A DNA stretch of 64,000 nucleotides from the NCBI RefSeq assembly GCF_000281895.1, contig NZ_CM001558.1:3662556-3726555 (forward strand), written 5' to 3'. Below, piece by piece: positions 37,729 through 46,953 of this stretch. The notes below the pieces were generated by a model. It ran no database searches, was not told the origin of the DNA, and saw only the letters and a list, made by a program, of their open reading frames with translations. Numbering within the stretch: the first letter of the stretch is position 1; every line of letters starts with the position of its first letter. Source of the DNA: Pseudomonas fluorescens Q2-87 (GTDB lineage: Bacteria > Pseudomonadota > Gammaproteobacteria > Pseudomonadales > Pseudomonadaceae). The position numbers and the translations under genes were made by a program.

Positions 37729-38487
37729 TCAAGGCCGCATAACCGGCACGACTTGCCCGGCCCACCCCTCGGCATCGCGACGGGCAATGACCAGGAGTTC
37801 ACCCGCGCCTGTCGCGGCCGCGACCAGCGAACCGTCCGGGCCCCAGATCGCGCTGCGCCCGGCCGATTCCCAGCCTCCAGTGGCGCCACCATGGTTGGCC
37901 ATCAGGACCGTCATGGCGTGCTGCCCGGCATAACCCTGCAACAAGGTAGTGTCAGGTGTATAGCCGCCTTCGGTAATCAGCACGCCTGCTGCATACAGCG
38001 TAGCGCCCTGCGCGGCCGCAGTCGCGGCATGACTGGGGTGAGAGAAATCGGCACACACTGCCAGCGAGATGTGTTCCTGCCCTATCTCCAGCATCGAGCC
38101 GCCGTGGCCTGGAGCGAACGCGACTTCTTCCCCAGGATGCAAATGTTGCTTGCTGTACACCCCAAGGGAGCCGTCGGCACCGAGGACCAGCGCGCCGATC
38201 AACACCGGCGCCTCTGCCGACAAGCGAATCGGCATGCCCACCACGGCAGTCAAGCCGAGCTCGCGCGCCAGGTCACGCAGCGGTTGCAAGACGGCGTCGT
38301 CCGGCAGGATGGCCAGGCCCGCCGCGAGGCCGCGTTCGTAACCGGTGAGCGACAGCTCGGGAAACACCAGCAGCTGCACGTCCTGTTCAGCGGCGGCCTG
38401 CATGAAATGCTGATGGCGCAGGAGATTGGCGTGAACGTCCCCCGCGATGGAAATCGACTGGGCGGCGGCAAAGGCTGGAACGGTCAT
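37729..38487 (-). CDS. Carbon-nitrogen hydrolase (nitrilase superfamily)
   Basis: A 252-residue nitrilase-superfamily amidase. The Glu-Lys-Cys triad is visible: FPELSLTGYE (Glu), YSKQHLHPGE (Lys) and LAVCADFSHPSH (Cys). Members hydrolyse nitriles, amides, carbamoyl compounds or damaged metabolites. The size fits the omega-amidase/carbamoyl-putrescine branch but the substrate cannot be assigned. The ATG at 38487 follows AAGGAT. It is cytoplasmic with no signal peptide, first in a two-gene unit with a GNAT acetyltransferase, and divergent from the aromatic leader of the DAHP synthase gene. Confidence 0.87.
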   Translation of the reverse strand: MTVPAFAAAQSISIAGDVHANLLRHQHFMQAAAEQDVQLLVFPELSLTGYERGLAAGLAILPDDAVLQPLRDLARELGLTAVVGMPIRLSAEAPVLIGALVLGADGSLGVYSKQHLHPGEEVAFAPGHGGSMLEIGQEHISLAVCADFSHPSHAATAAAQGATLYAAGVLITEGGYTPDTTLLQGYAGQHAMTVLMANHGGATGGWESAGRSAIWGPDGSLVAAATGAGELLVIARRDAEGWAGQVVPVMRP

Positions 38488-38641
38488 GGTTATCCTTGAA
38501 GGGTCGCGCAAGCCTGAAGTTTGTCATAACGCCCACCGGACTCAAGCCAAAGCGGACAATTGCATGGAGCCGATAGCATTTTCTGATTGAAGCGGCGTAC
38601 CGCCCTCTAGTAAGCTCAGGCTCATTCATCGGAGACACACC

Positions 38642-38770
38642 ATGTTCAATGCCCTCTCACAGCTTCCTACCGCCAGCGTCCCGCGCTCGGTTGCGGCTGC
38701 GCGGGTGAACAACGTGCAAAGTCCGGTCAGTTTTTATTTTGGGTATTGGTTTAGCCACTGGCGCGCCTGA
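38642..38770 (+). CDS. Aromatic-rich leader peptide of DAHP synthase attenuator
   Basis: A 42-codon frame with GGAGA eight bases before the ATG. Its end reads SFYFGYWFSHWRA: seven aromatic residues in eleven, ending at a TGA directly before attenuator pairing segments. Such a run makes ribosome progress sensitive to charged tRNA-Phe, -Tyr and -Trp. It is followed by a strong terminator (38816-38856) and then by the DAHP synthase gene. This is the layout of a classical attenuation leader. Confidence 0.82.
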   Translation: MFNALSQLPTASVPRSVAAARVNNVQSPVSFYFGYWFSHWRA

Positions 38771-38856
38771 TACCCAACCGGCGCCCACTTCAACGGGTCG
38801 CCTGCCAGAGTTTCCAAACCCCCGGTCGGCCTCCCGACCGGGGGTTTTGTTTTTTC
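38739..38856 (+). promoter_or_regulatory. Transcription attenuator (leader hairpins and terminator)
   Basis: Segment 1 (TTGGGTAT, 38739-38746) lies inside the aromatic codons and pairs with segment 2 (ATACCCAA, 38770-38777). Segment 2 extends into CCAACCGG, which can pair, with one mismatch, with CCGGTCGG of segment 3 as antiterminator. Segments 3 and 4 form a 14-bp stem (38816-38829 with 38834-38847) followed by a T-rich run to 38856, a strong intrinsic terminator. Ribosome stalling at aromatic codons would free segment 2 and allow read-through. Pairing was worked out by eye. Confidence 0.78.
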
Positions 38857-38899
38857 CGGCCATACATTTTTGCAGCATCGACACCTTGAGGATTGAGCC

Positions 38900-39052
38900 A
38901 TGAACTACGCCACTTATTACCGTTACGACAGTTTTTCCGCCTGGCGATTTACTAGCCACCGCTCGGGACAGCCTGCCGCCTCCGATCGGTCACCTACCGG
39001 TGGCAAGCCTCAATTGCGGGCCAATACGGCCAATTGTCGAACACCCCAATAG
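38900..39052 (+). CDS. Second short aromatic-rich ORF between attenuator and DAHP synthase
   Basis: A 50-codon frame with GAGG eight bases before the ATG. The first half, MNYATYYRYDSFSAWRF, holds eight aromatic residues in seventeen, mainly Tyr. The second half is unremarkable. It lies after the terminator and ends 47 bases before the DAHP synthase start. An imperfect dyad (CAATTGCGGGCC with GGCCAATTG) covers 39011-39036 within it. It may be a second leader acting at the level of translation, or a small protein of no known role. Confidence 0.45.
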   Translation: MNYATYYRYDSFSAWRFTSHRSGQPAASDRSPTGGKPQLRANTANCRTPQ

Positions 39053-39099
39053 GACCTGCGCGCGGGAACCAACCCGCCCCTCGTCCAGGAAACCAGATC

Positions 39100-40170
39100 A
39101 TGAATTCGTCCGTCTCCGCTTTGCCGCTGTCCACGCTCAACCCGGCCAATGAAGCCCTGACCCTGCGTCTGCCGAGCTCGTTGCAGCTCAAGCAACAACT
39201 GCCCCTCAGTACGGCTTTGAGCCAGCAGGTGCATGCCCATCGCCAGGCCATTCGCGCGATCCTCGACGGTGAGGACTCCCGCCTGTTGCTGATTATCGGC
39301 CCCTGCTCCATCCACGATCCTAAGTCCGCCCTCGAATACGCCACCAACCTGGCCCGCGTGGCCCATGAAGTCAGCGATAGCATGCTGCTGGTGATGCGCG
39401 CCTACGTCGAAAAACCGCGCACGACCGTGGGCTGGAAAGGCCTGGCCTACGATCCGCGCCTCGATGGCAGCGATGACATGGCCGCCGGCCTGACCCTGTC
39501 CCGAGAACTGATGCGCGAAATGCTGCAACTTGGCTTGCCCGTCGCCACCGAATTGCTGCAACCGATGGCCGCCAGTTACTTCGACGACCTGCTCAGCTGG
39601 GTTGCCATTGGTGCCCGCACCACCGAATCACAGATCCACCGGGAAATGGCCAGCGGCCTGGGCATGCCGGTGGGTTTCAAAAACGGCACCGATGGCGGGG
39701 TCGGCATTGCCTGCGACGCCATGCGCTCGGCGGCCCATCCCCATCGGCATTTCGGTGTCGACAGCCAGGGGCATCCCGCAATCATCCAGACCCCGGGCAA
39801 TCGCGACACACATCTGGTTTTACGCGGCGGCCATCGCGGACCGAACTACGACCATCAGAGCGTCGCGCAGATCCACAGCGACCTGACCCGCCTGAGGATA
39901 CCGGCGCGGATCATGGTCGATTGCAGCCACGCCAACAGCGGCAAAGACCCGCTGCGCCAGCCGCAGGTGTTCAATGACGTGCTGGAACAGCGCCTGCAAG
40001 GCAACCGCGCCCTCATCGGCATGATGCTGGAGAGTCATCTGTTCGAAGGCTGCCAGCCGCTGGGCCCGTCGATGCGCTACGGCGTATCGGTCACCGACGG
40101 TTGCCTGGGCTGGGAAGCCACCGAACAGCTGTTGCGCCAGGCCCATCGCAAACTGCAAGCGCCCGCCTGA
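39100..40170 (+). CDS. 3-deoxy-7-phosphoheptulonate (DAHP) synthase, class I
   Basis: A 356-residue enzyme joining PEP and erythrose-4-phosphate in the first step of the shikimate pathway. Class I (AroF/G/H) landmarks are LLLIIGPCSIHDPKSALEYA, RAYVEKPRTTVGWKGL, GFKNGTDG, LRGGHRGPNYD and MVDCSHANSGKDP (metal ligands Cys, His and Asp). The ATG at 39100 has AGGA ten bases upstream; an earlier in-frame start at 39034 lacks support. The gene sits behind an aromatic-residue leader and attenuator, implying control by aromatic amino acid supply. Which amino acid inhibits the enzyme is not readable. Confidence 0.94.
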   Translation: MNSSVSALPLSTLNPANEALTLRLPSSLQLKQQLPLSTALSQQVHAHRQAIRAILDGEDSRLLLIIGPCSIHDPKSALEYATNLARVAHEVSDSMLLVMRAYVEKPRTTVGWKGLAYDPRLDGSDDMAAGLTLSRELMREMLQLGLPVATELLQPMAASYFDDLLSWVAIGARTTESQIHREMASGLGMPVGFKNGTDGGVGIACDAMRSAAHPHRHFGVDSQGHPAIIQTPGNRDTHLVLRGGHRGPNYDHQSVAQIHSDLTRLRIPARIMVDCSHANSGKDPLRQPQVFNDVLEQRLQGNRALIGMMLESHLFEGCQPLGPSMRYGVSVTDGCLGWEATEQLLRQAHRKLQAPA

Positions 40171-40205
40171 GATCCCGCAAGCGCCCTCTTCCGGGAGGGC
40201 CTCGC

Positions 40206-41267
40206 TCAGCCCTGCACCATGGAGCGCACCTGGACCGTGACCTCGCCAGATCGCTGGCTGACGTCATCCAGGCGCTCGACCTGATAAAACAGCGTCACTG
40301 ATCGGCCGCGCTGCTCCTGCCAATACGCCCCAGGCACGACAAAACTGAGCGCCTGCCCGGCCGTGGCCTCGGTGATTTCCCGTTCCTCGACATGGGCATA
40401 ATTGCCATTGCATTGAAACCAGACCAGCTCGCCCGCCTCGGTCCCTGCATTTTCGATGATGACCGTCAGCCCACTCTGAAGCTCATCGACTTCCAGTACC
40501 CCATCCTCCAGCCCCAGGATCCGAGGCGCCTTCAGCGCAGGACGCACCAGCGCGCCTATGTTCAGCGATAAGGGCTCGGCACGGCGTACCGAATGTCCCT
40601 GCCGCACGACATAAACCAGGCTCAGTGCGTTGCCGACATGGGGCGCAATTTGCGAATGATCGATCCAGAACGACACCTCGCGGCCGACCGTGTGAGCCTC
40701 TATCTCCAGCACATCGCGCCAGAGTGCCTTGGCTTCCCGGCTGGCGATCAGGATCAGTCGGTCTCCCGTGGCCATTCTGAAATAGGGCCGGACGGTCAAT
40801 GCCGTGCCTTCTGGCACGCGAGCCGGATCAAGGCTGCCACCCACCGCATCCTTGGCAATGGCAGCCAGCAACTGTGACGGCGCGTCGCCGATCTGCAGTT
40901 GCAGCGGCTGCGAAACCAGCGTGGCCGGCAGTTGTTTGCCGATGACTTGGTAGAAAACTTCCAGCGATCCGCCATCCAGTTCAGCGATATGTGGCTCGCG
41001 CACGACGAAAACGACATTCCGGCCAACCCGGCGCTCCGTCACGAACCGGCTTTCTTCATAACGGTAGGGTTGGGCAGCCGGATTGAGCCCGTGCCAACGC
41101 AGCAACACTTCATCCCCACACGCCATCAGCGGATAAGGCTTGATGGTGATGAGCACCTTCCTCCAGGCGGGGTTGATCACGCCGCCCTTGGCGGCAGGCA
41201 AATCAGGCGCAGGGAGCCTCGCTGGGGAGGTCTGCCGGGGGCGTTGGGCGGGTCGGTAAGGGTTCAT
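40206..41267 (-). CDS. Hypothetical protein with repeated Ig-like modules
   Basis: A 353-residue protein of a type seen in fluorescens-group Pseudomonas. No enzymatic motif or signal peptide is seen. Three modules of about 100-110 residues each repeat a beta-sandwich pattern: polar ...GDEVLLRWHGL, a GRNVVFVV/GREVSFWI strand, then a strand ending FYQV or VYVV (SLEVFYQV, ALSLVYVV, SVTLFYQV). It may be a surface or adhesion-related Ig-like protein, but no function can be assigned. It is convergent with the DAHP synthase gene and divergent from the lipase. Confidence 0.6.
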   Translation of the reverse strand: MNPYRPAQRPRQTSPARLPAPDLPAAKGGVINPAWRKVLITIKPYPLMACGDEVLLRWHGLNPAAQPYRYEESRFVTERRVGRNVVFVVREPHIAELDGGSLEVFYQVIGKQLPATLVSQPLQLQIGDAPSQLLAAIAKDAVGGSLDPARVPEGTALTVRPYFRMATGDRLILIASREAKALWRDVLEIEAHTVGREVSFWIDHSQIAPHVGNALSLVYVVRQGHSVRRAEPLSLNIGALVRPALKAPRILGLEDGVLEVDELQSGLTVIIENAGTEAGELVWFQCNGNYAHVEEREITEATAGQALSFVVPGAYWQEQRGRSVTLFYQVERLDDVSQRSGEVTVQVRSMVQG

Positions 41268-41593
41268 GTACAGGCTCCAGTCCTTGGAATAAGGGCACCG
41301 TTCATATGACCGCGCCCGAGAACACCATTAAAACCCGACCGTCCCAAACCCACAGTCAGACAAGACAACGGCACCAGTGGTCCCTGGCGCTTGAATGCGT
41401 AGCTGCAAACCACAGGCGCTATCGGAAGTATCCAGTCACCCTTCGCTCCGTCCGACTTCTGATCGGATTCTTCCTGCTTTTTTTATTCCAATTTCAGTGA
41501 GTCACTGCGGTTTCTTCCTACACCGCCCAACGGAAGCCTGGATTAGAGTGAGGTCGCAATCTCAACGTGAACCTCTTCGAAAAAGGTACGAAC
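41268..41593. other. Intergenic region upstream of lipase
   Basis: This 326-base gap between divergent genes is AT-richer than its surroundings. A 64-codon frame (41306-41500) lacks an RBS and has no motif. No convincing promoter or operator was recognised. Confidence 0.45.
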
Positions 41594-42472
41594 ATGCAAC
41601 GGAATGCAACCACTCAATTTCCCATCCTGCTGGTCCCTGGGTTGTTCGGGCTTGAGACGATCGGCGGTTTCGAATGTTTCCATGGCATCCGGCAAGCGCT
41701 GCGCACCGCTGGCGCCCGGGTGTTCATTCCTTATCTATCGGCTACCCATTGCAATGAGGCCCTCGGCGAGCAATTGCTGGCTCAGATCGATCGGGTCCTC
41801 AATGGCACCGGCGCGACCAAGGTCAATCTGATCGGCCACAGCCAAGGAGCATTGGCCGCCCGCTACGCCGGTGCACACATACCCGGAAAAGTCGCCTCGG
41901 TGACCTCGGTCAGTGGTCCCAACCAGGGCTCCGAGCTGGCGGATTTCCTGCGCAAGGCCCTCGTTCCCGGACGATTGCCAGGGCCAGTAGCAAGCAAGGT
42001 CGCCACGCTTTTTGTCGACTTCATCGCGTTGCTCACCGGCCAGACGCAGCTCCCGACCTCCACGGTCGCGGCATTGGCGGCGCTGACCACCGAGGGCGTT
42101 GGCACGTTCAACGACAAATATCCCCAGGGCCTGCCGAAAAACTGGGGCGAGAGCGGCCCGGACAAGGTCAACGGCGTGCGCTACTACTCCTGGAGCGGCA
42201 CCTTGCAAGACGCGCCCGGGGCAGCGGGCGACGTGACCGACCCGCTGCGTCTTTTCTGCCGCGCCTTTGCCGAGTACTTCATCACCGAAGCCGGGCAGAA
42301 CGACGGCATGGTCGGACGCTTCAGCTCGCACTTGGGCAAGGTGATTCGCTCCGACTATCCAATGGACCACATGGACGCCATCCACCAGCCGGTGGGCAAA
42401 ATACGAAAGGGAGCCGACCCGATAGCGCTTTATGTGCGCCATGCCGAACGCTTGCGCAAAGCCGGCCTTTGA
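41594..42472 (+). CDS. Triacylglycerol lipase (Pseudomonas family I)
   Basis: A 292-residue lipase of the true Pseudomonas family I. It opens with FPILLVPGLFG (oxyanion hole), has nucleophile Ser83 in GHSQGALAAR, and a His in MDHMDAIHQ. ATG 41594 follows AAAAGG at a suitable distance. Unlike P. aeruginosa LipA no signal peptide is visible, and no lipB foldase gene follows, so it resembles the foldase-independent, P. fragi-type enzymes. Secretion route is therefore unclear. The next gene, a parvulin, is separated by 94 bases and need not be related. Confidence 0.9.
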   Translation: MQRNATTQFPILLVPGLFGLETIGGFECFHGIRQALRTAGARVFIPYLSATHCNEALGEQLLAQIDRVLNGTGATKVNLIGHSQGALAARYAGAHIPGKVASVTSVSGPNQGSELADFLRKALVPGRLPGPVASKVATLFVDFIALLTGQTQLPTSTVAALAALTTEGVGTFNDKYPQGLPKNWGESGPDKVNGVRYYSWSGTLQDAPGAAGDVTDPLRLFCRAFAEYFITEAGQNDGMVGRFSSHLGKVIRSDYPMDHMDAIHQPVGKIRKGADPIALYVRHAERLRKAGL

Positions 42473-42566
42473 TCGCTGCCTCACGGATTTGACGCAATTT
42501 TGACAACAACCCGTCCATGAATCCGGTAGGCTCAACACCTTTGAAAATAGCGAAAGGAAATTTCCC

Positions 42567-42848
42567 ATGGCCAAAGCCACTGCCCGTCACATCCTGGTTT
42601 CCACCGAAGACAAGTGCAACGAACTGAAGGCCCAGATCGAAGCCGGTGCCGATTTCGCCGAAATCGCCAAAGCCAACTCTTCGTGCCCATCCAGCCGTCA
42701 GGGCGGCGACCTGGGCTCGTTCGGTCCAGGCCAGATGGTCAAGGAGTTCGACACCGTGGTATTCAGCGCACCGATCAATGTGGTCCAGGGCCCGGTGAAG
42801 ACCCAGTTCGGCTACCACCTGCTGGAAGTTACCAGCCGCCAGGACTGA
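42567..42848 (+). CDS. ppiC: Peptidyl-prolyl cis-trans isomerase, parvulin type
   Basis: A 93-residue single-domain parvulin (rotamase), the PpiC type. It shows the family landmarks ARHILVSTED, GADFAEIAKANSSCPS, GGDLGSFGPGQMVKEFD and VKTQFGYHLLEV. It has no signal peptide and is a cytoplasmic folding helper. GAAAGG precedes the ATG. A strong hairpin follows at 42867. A second parvulin of the same size is encoded at 60570. Confidence 0.95.
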   Translation: MAKATARHILVSTEDKCNELKAQIEAGADFAEIAKANSSCPSSRQGGDLGSFGPGQMVKEFDTVVFSAPINVVQGPVKTQFGYHLLEVTSRQD

Positions 42849-42866
42849 TCCCGGTTTATCGACATA

Positions 42867-42896
42867 ACGGCCCGCCATTCGGTGGGCCGTTGTGTT
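42867..42896 (+). terminator. Terminator after ppiC
   Basis: A 10-bp stem (ACGGCCCGCC with GGTGGGCCGT, one G-U pair, loop ATTC) begins 18 bases after the stop and is followed by TGTGTTT. It is a probable intrinsic terminator separating ppiC from yejA. Confidence 0.6.
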
Positions 42897-42977
42897 TGGG
42901 TCACGTGAGGGGCTGGCGATCCACGCGCCGCTCGCGTACAAATCGTGATCATCGATCACCCGGCTTTAAGGCTGACA

Positions 42978-44846
42978 ATGCGACTGGCGTTCCCTTCACT
43001 GCTATTCACTGCCGTGGCCCTGCTGGCAAGTGCCTTTGGCGCGAATGCAGCCCCGCAACATGCCCTGACCGTCTACGGTGAACCGGCCAAGTACACCGAA
43101 GGCTTCGGCCACTTCGCCTACGCCAACCCCCAGGCGCCCAAGGGCGGCACCATGCGCCGCTCGGCCATCGAGATCGGTCATTTCGACCATGTCCTGCCCT
43201 ACATCGACAAAGGCATCGGCGTCAGCCAGATCGATGGAATGCTCTACTCACCGCTGGCCCAGCGCTCGCTGGATGAACCCTATACCGTCTACGGCCTGGT
43301 GGCCGAGAAAATGGAGCGCGCCGAGGATGGCCTGTCCCTGCGCTTCTACCTGAACCCCAAGGCCCGTTTCGCCGATGGCAAGCCCATCACCGCACAAGAC
43401 GTGCGCTACAGCTTCGAGTTGCTGATGTCCCAGGGCAGCCTGCGCTATCGCACTCAGTTCGCGGCGGTCAAAGACGTCGAGGTGGAATCGGAGCGCACCG
43501 TTCGGTTCGACTTCAAGAACAACGAAAACCGCACCCTGCCCCTGGATATCGCCACCCTGCCGGTATTCCCCGAACATTGGTGGAAAACCCGCGACTTCGC
43601 CAACGGCGGCGGCTACGAGGCCCCATTGGGCAGTGGCCCGTACCGGGTGGGCAAGGTCGATTCCGGCCGCAGCATCACGTTCGAGCGCAACGCCGACTGG
43701 TGGGGCAAGGACCTGCCCGTCAGCCGTGGGCTCTACAACTTCGATCACTTCAGCATTGAATATTTTGGCGACACCGACGTGGCCCGCCAGGTGCTGCGCG
43801 GCGGCGCCTACGACTACAACCGCGAATTCTCCGCCACCGCCTATTCCATCGGTTACGACGGCCCGGCCCTGCACGACGGCCGCTTGCAAAAGGCTCACCT
43901 GGCCACCGAGGCGCCCCAAACCGCCCAGGGCTTCGTGTTCAACCTGCAGAAACCGCAATTCCAGGATCGCCGTGTACGCCAGGCCCTGGCCATGCTCTGG
44001 GATTTCGAGTGGAGCAACCGCCAGATGATGCGCAACCTCTATGTGCGTCAGCAGAGTTACTTCTCCAATACTGACCTGGCTGCCCGACAACTGCCTGATG
44101 CCGCCGAGTTGGCGATCCTCGAACCCTTGCGCGGGCAAATACCCGATGAAGTCTTCAGCCAGGTATTCGAAGCACCGAAAACCGACGGCAGCGGCGTGAT
44201 CCGCGACAAGCAATTGCAAGCCCTGGCGCTGCTGGAACAGGCCGGCTGGAAACCCGACGGTGACCGCCTGGTGAATGCCGAGGGCGAACCGTTGAGCTTC
44301 AATTTCCTGGTCAGCCAGAACGGCATCGACCGCCTGCTGCTGCCCTACAAGCGCACCCTGGCACAGATCGGCATCGACATGAGCATCCGGCGGATCGACG
44401 CATCCCAGTACGTCAATCGCCTGATGAGCCGCGACTACGACATGATCATCACCGGCTACCCCGTCAGTACCTCGCCGGGCATGGAGCTCTACAATTATTT
44501 CGGCTCGGCCGCCGCCAACGATCCGGGCGCCAATAACTACATGGCCCTGAAGAACCCAGCTGTTGACGCGTTAATCGATGGGCTGGTCAAGGCCACGACC
44601 AAGGCCGACATGCTCCGCCACGCCCACGCCCTGGACCGCGTGCTGCAATGGAATTACTACTGGATCCCCAACTATTACCCGCCTGGCAGCTCGACCGTGT
44701 GGTGGAATCGCTTCGGCATTCCCAAGGTGCAGGCAAGCAATGAAGAAGCCATCGAGAGCTGGTGGGAAATCAGCACCACACCGCTGACCAACGAACAGAT
44801 GACCGCCGAACGCATCAAGCGTGGCGCATCCGGAGGATCGCACTGA
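42978..44846 (+). CDS. yejA: Peptide ABC transporter substrate-binding protein YejA
   Basis: A 622-residue periplasmic solute-binding protein (SBP_bac_5 family) with signal peptide [20 protein letters not shown], then GANAAPQ. Family landmarks are [35 protein letters not shown], and [19 protein letters not shown]. It delivers oligopeptides to the YejBEF permease; in enterobacteria this system takes up microcin C. Its TGA overlaps the yejB ATG. The ATG at 42978 is preferred because it starts the signal peptide. First gene of a four-gene operon. Confidence 0.93.
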   Translation: MRLAFPSLLFTAVALLASAFGANAAPQHALTVYGEPAKYTEGFGHFAYANPQAPKGGTMRRSAIEIGHFDHVLPYIDKGIGVSQIDGMLYSPLAQRSLDEPYTVYGLVAEKMERAEDGLSLRFYLNPKARFADGKPITAQDVRYSFELLMSQGSLRYRTQFAAVKDVEVESERTVRFDFKNNENRTLPLDIATLPVFPEHWWKTRDFANGGGYEAPLGSGPYRVGKVDSGRSITFERNADWWGKDLPVSRGLYNFDHFSIEYFGDTDVARQVLRGGAYDYNREFSATAYSIGYDGPALHDGRLQKAHLATEAPQTAQGFVFNLQKPQFQDRRVRQALAMLWDFEWSNRQMMRNLYVRQQSYFSNTDLAARQLPDAAELAILEPLRGQIPDEVFSQVFEAPKTDGSGVIRDKQLQALALLEQAGWKPDGDRLVNAEGEPLSFNFLVSQNGIDRLLLPYKRTLAQIGIDMSIRRIDASQYVNRLMSRDYDMIITGYPVSTSPGMELYNYFGSAAANDPGANNYMALKNPAVDALIDGLVKATTKADMLRHAHALDRVLQWNYYWIPNYYPPGSSTVWWNRFGIPKVQASNEEAIESWWEISTTPLTNEQMTAERIKRGASGGSH

Positions 44847-45904
44847 TGTGGGCTTATATCGCGCGGCGCCTGCTGCTGATCATCCCGACGCTGGTGATCA
44901 TCCTGCTGGTGAACTTCGTCATCGTCCAGGCCGCACCAGGCGGGCCGGTGGAACAGGCCATCGCCCATCTGCAAGGCATCGGCGGCGCCAGCGTCGGCAG
45001 TTCGGGCAATGCCATGACGGGCAATTCCCGCGCCAGCCGCGGCCTGGACCCGCAGCTGATCAAGGACATCGAAAAACAGTACGGCTTCGACAAGCCCGCC
45101 CATGAACGTCTGTGGCTGATGCTCAGCAGCTATGCCCGCCTGGACTTTGGCAAGAGCTTCTTCCGCGGCGCCACGGTCACTGACCTGATCCTGGAAAAAA
45201 TGCCGGTGACCATTTCCCTCGGGCTCTGGGCGACGCTGCTCACGTATCTGGTGTCGATTCCCCTGGGCATCCGCAAGGCCGTACGCCACGGTTCCGCGTT
45301 CGACGTATGGAGCAGCACCGCGATCATCATCGGCTATGCCATGCCGGCGTTCCTCTTCGCAATGTTCCTGATCGTGGTATTCGCTGGCGGCACGTCGTTG
45401 AACTGGTTCCCGGTGCGCGGGCTGGTGTCGGAGAACTTCGAGTCGCTGTCGACCCTGGGCAAGGTCGTCGACTACTTCTGGCACCTGGTGCTGCCGGTCA
45501 CGTCGCTGGTCATCGGCGGCTTCGCCACCCTGACGATCCTGACCAAGAATTCGTTCCTCAATGAAATCACCCGCCAATACGTGGTCACGGCGCGGGCCAA
45601 GGGCATGAGCGAGCGACGGGTGCTGTACGGCCACGTATTTCGCAATGCCATGCTGCTGGTGGTATCGGGCATTCCCCAGGCGTTCATTGGCGTGTTCTTT
45701 GCCGGCTCCCTGCTGATCGAGGTGATTTTTTCCCTCGATGGCCTGGGGCGCATGAGTTACGAGGCCGCCGTGTCCCGGGACTACCCGGTGGTGTTCGGCT
45801 CGCTGTTTATCTTCACGCTGTTCGGCCTGCTCATCAAACTCATCGGCGACCTCTGCTACACCTTGGTGGACCCGCGCATCGACTTCGCCGCGAGGAACGC
45901 CTGA
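44846..45904 (+). CDS. yejB: Peptide ABC transporter permease YejB
   Basis: A 352-residue inner-membrane permease of the BPD_transp_1 (DppB-like) family. It starts [20 protein letters not shown] (first helix) and carries the EAA loop as [20 protein letters not shown], the contact with the ATPase. The ATG overlaps the yejA stop and its own stop overlaps the yejE ATG, so translation is coupled. It pairs with YejE to make the channel. Confidence 0.93.
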   Translation: MWAYIARRLLLIIPTLVIILLVNFVIVQAAPGGPVEQAIAHLQGIGGASVGSSGNAMTGNSRASRGLDPQLIKDIEKQYGFDKPAHERLWLMLSSYARLDFGKSFFRGATVTDLILEKMPVTISLGLWATLLTYLVSIPLGIRKAVRHGSAFDVWSSTAIIIGYAMPAFLFAMFLIVVFAGGTSLNWFPVRGLVSENFESLSTLGKVVDYFWHLVLPVTSLVIGGFATLTILTKNSFLNEITRQYVVTARAKGMSERRVLYGHVFRNAMLLVVSGIPQAFIGVFFAGSLLIEVIFSLDGLGRMSYEAAVSRDYPVVFGSLFIFTLFGLLIKLIGDLCYTLVDPRIDFAARNA

Positions 45905-46926
45905 TGTTCAAGTTGTCTCCCTTGGGCCGCCGGCGTTTCGAGCGTTTCAAGAAAAATCGCCGGGGCTGGTGGTCGCTGTGGCTGTTCATCGGCCTGTTCA
46001 TCCTGACCCTGGGCGGCGAACTGATCGCCAACGACAAGCCGTTGGTGGTGAGTTACCAAGGCTCGCTGTATTTCCCGGTGTTCAAGCGCTACACCGAGCA
46101 GGCGTTCGGCGGGCAGCTGCCGTTCCAGGCCGATTACCGCAGTGGCTACGTGCAGAACCTGATTCACAAGGACGGCGGCTGGCTGCTGTTTCCACCGATC
46201 CCGTTCAGTGACGACACGCCCAATTACGACCTCAACCAACCGGCGCCAAGCCCGCCCTCGTCGGTGAACTGGCTGGGCACCGATGACCAGGCCCGCGACG
46301 TGCTGGCCCGGGTGATATTCGGCGCCCGGGTGTCGATCCTGTTCGCCCTGGCCCTGACGGCCATCAGTGCGCTGATCGGCATCGCCGCCGGCGCCTTGCA
46401 AGGTTATTACGGGGGCTGGGTGGACTTGCTAGGACAACGTCTGCTGGAGGTTTGGTCCGGGCTGCCGGTGCTCTATCTGCTGATCATCTTGTCCGGCTTT
46501 GTCGAACCGAATTTCTGGTGGCTGCTGGGGATCATGGCGCTGTTTTCCTGGCTGGCCCTGGTGGACGTGGTCCGGGCCGAGTTTTTGCGCGGGCGTAACC
46601 TCGAATACGTGAAAGCCGCCCGGGCCCTTGGCCTGTCCGACCGCAAGGTGATCATGCGGCACATCCTGCCCAATGCGATGAACGCCACCCTCAGTTACCT
46701 GCCGTTCATTCTCACCGGAGCGATTTCCACCCTCACTGCCCTGGACTTCCTCGGCTTCGGCATGCCGGCCGGCAGTGCCTCGCTGGGTGAATTGATCGGC
46801 CAGGGCAAGCAGAACCTGCAAGCGCCGTGGCTGGGGCTGACGGCGTTCTTCACCCTGGCGCTGATTCTTTCACTGTTGGTGTTTATCGGCGAAGCGTTGC
46901 GAGACGCGTTCGATCCACGCTCTTAA
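45904..46926 (+). CDS. yejE: Peptide ABC transporter permease YejE
   Basis: A 340-residue DppC-like permease. After a basic start (LSPLGRRRFERFKKNRRGWW) a first helix and a large periplasmic part follow, including NWLGTDDQARDVLARVIFGA, typical of the family. Then come five helices with the EAA loop YVKAARALGLSDRKVIMRHI. It is translationally coupled to yejB and followed 27 bases later by yejF. Confidence 0.93.
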   Translation: MFKLSPLGRRRFERFKKNRRGWWSLWLFIGLFILTLGGELIANDKPLVVSYQGSLYFPVFKRYTEQAFGGQLPFQADYRSGYVQNLIHKDGGWLLFPPIPFSDDTPNYDLNQPAPSPPSSVNWLGTDDQARDVLARVIFGARVSILFALALTAISALIGIAAGALQGYYGGWVDLLGQRLLEVWSGLPVLYLLIILSGFVEPNFWWLLGIMALFSWLALVDVVRAEFLRGRNLEYVKAARALGLSDRKVIMRHILPNAMNATLSYLPFILTGAISTLTALDFLGFGMPAGSASLGELIGQGKQNLQAPWLGLTAFFTLALILSLLVFIGEALRDAFDPRS

Positions 46927-46953
46927 AAACAGCCATGAAGCGGAAACCTTGAG

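Noticed and set aside
40183..40200. GCCCTC/GAGGGC hairpin after the DAHP synthase gene as an intrinsic terminator.
   Set aside because: The stem is only six base pairs and no T-run follows on either strand.
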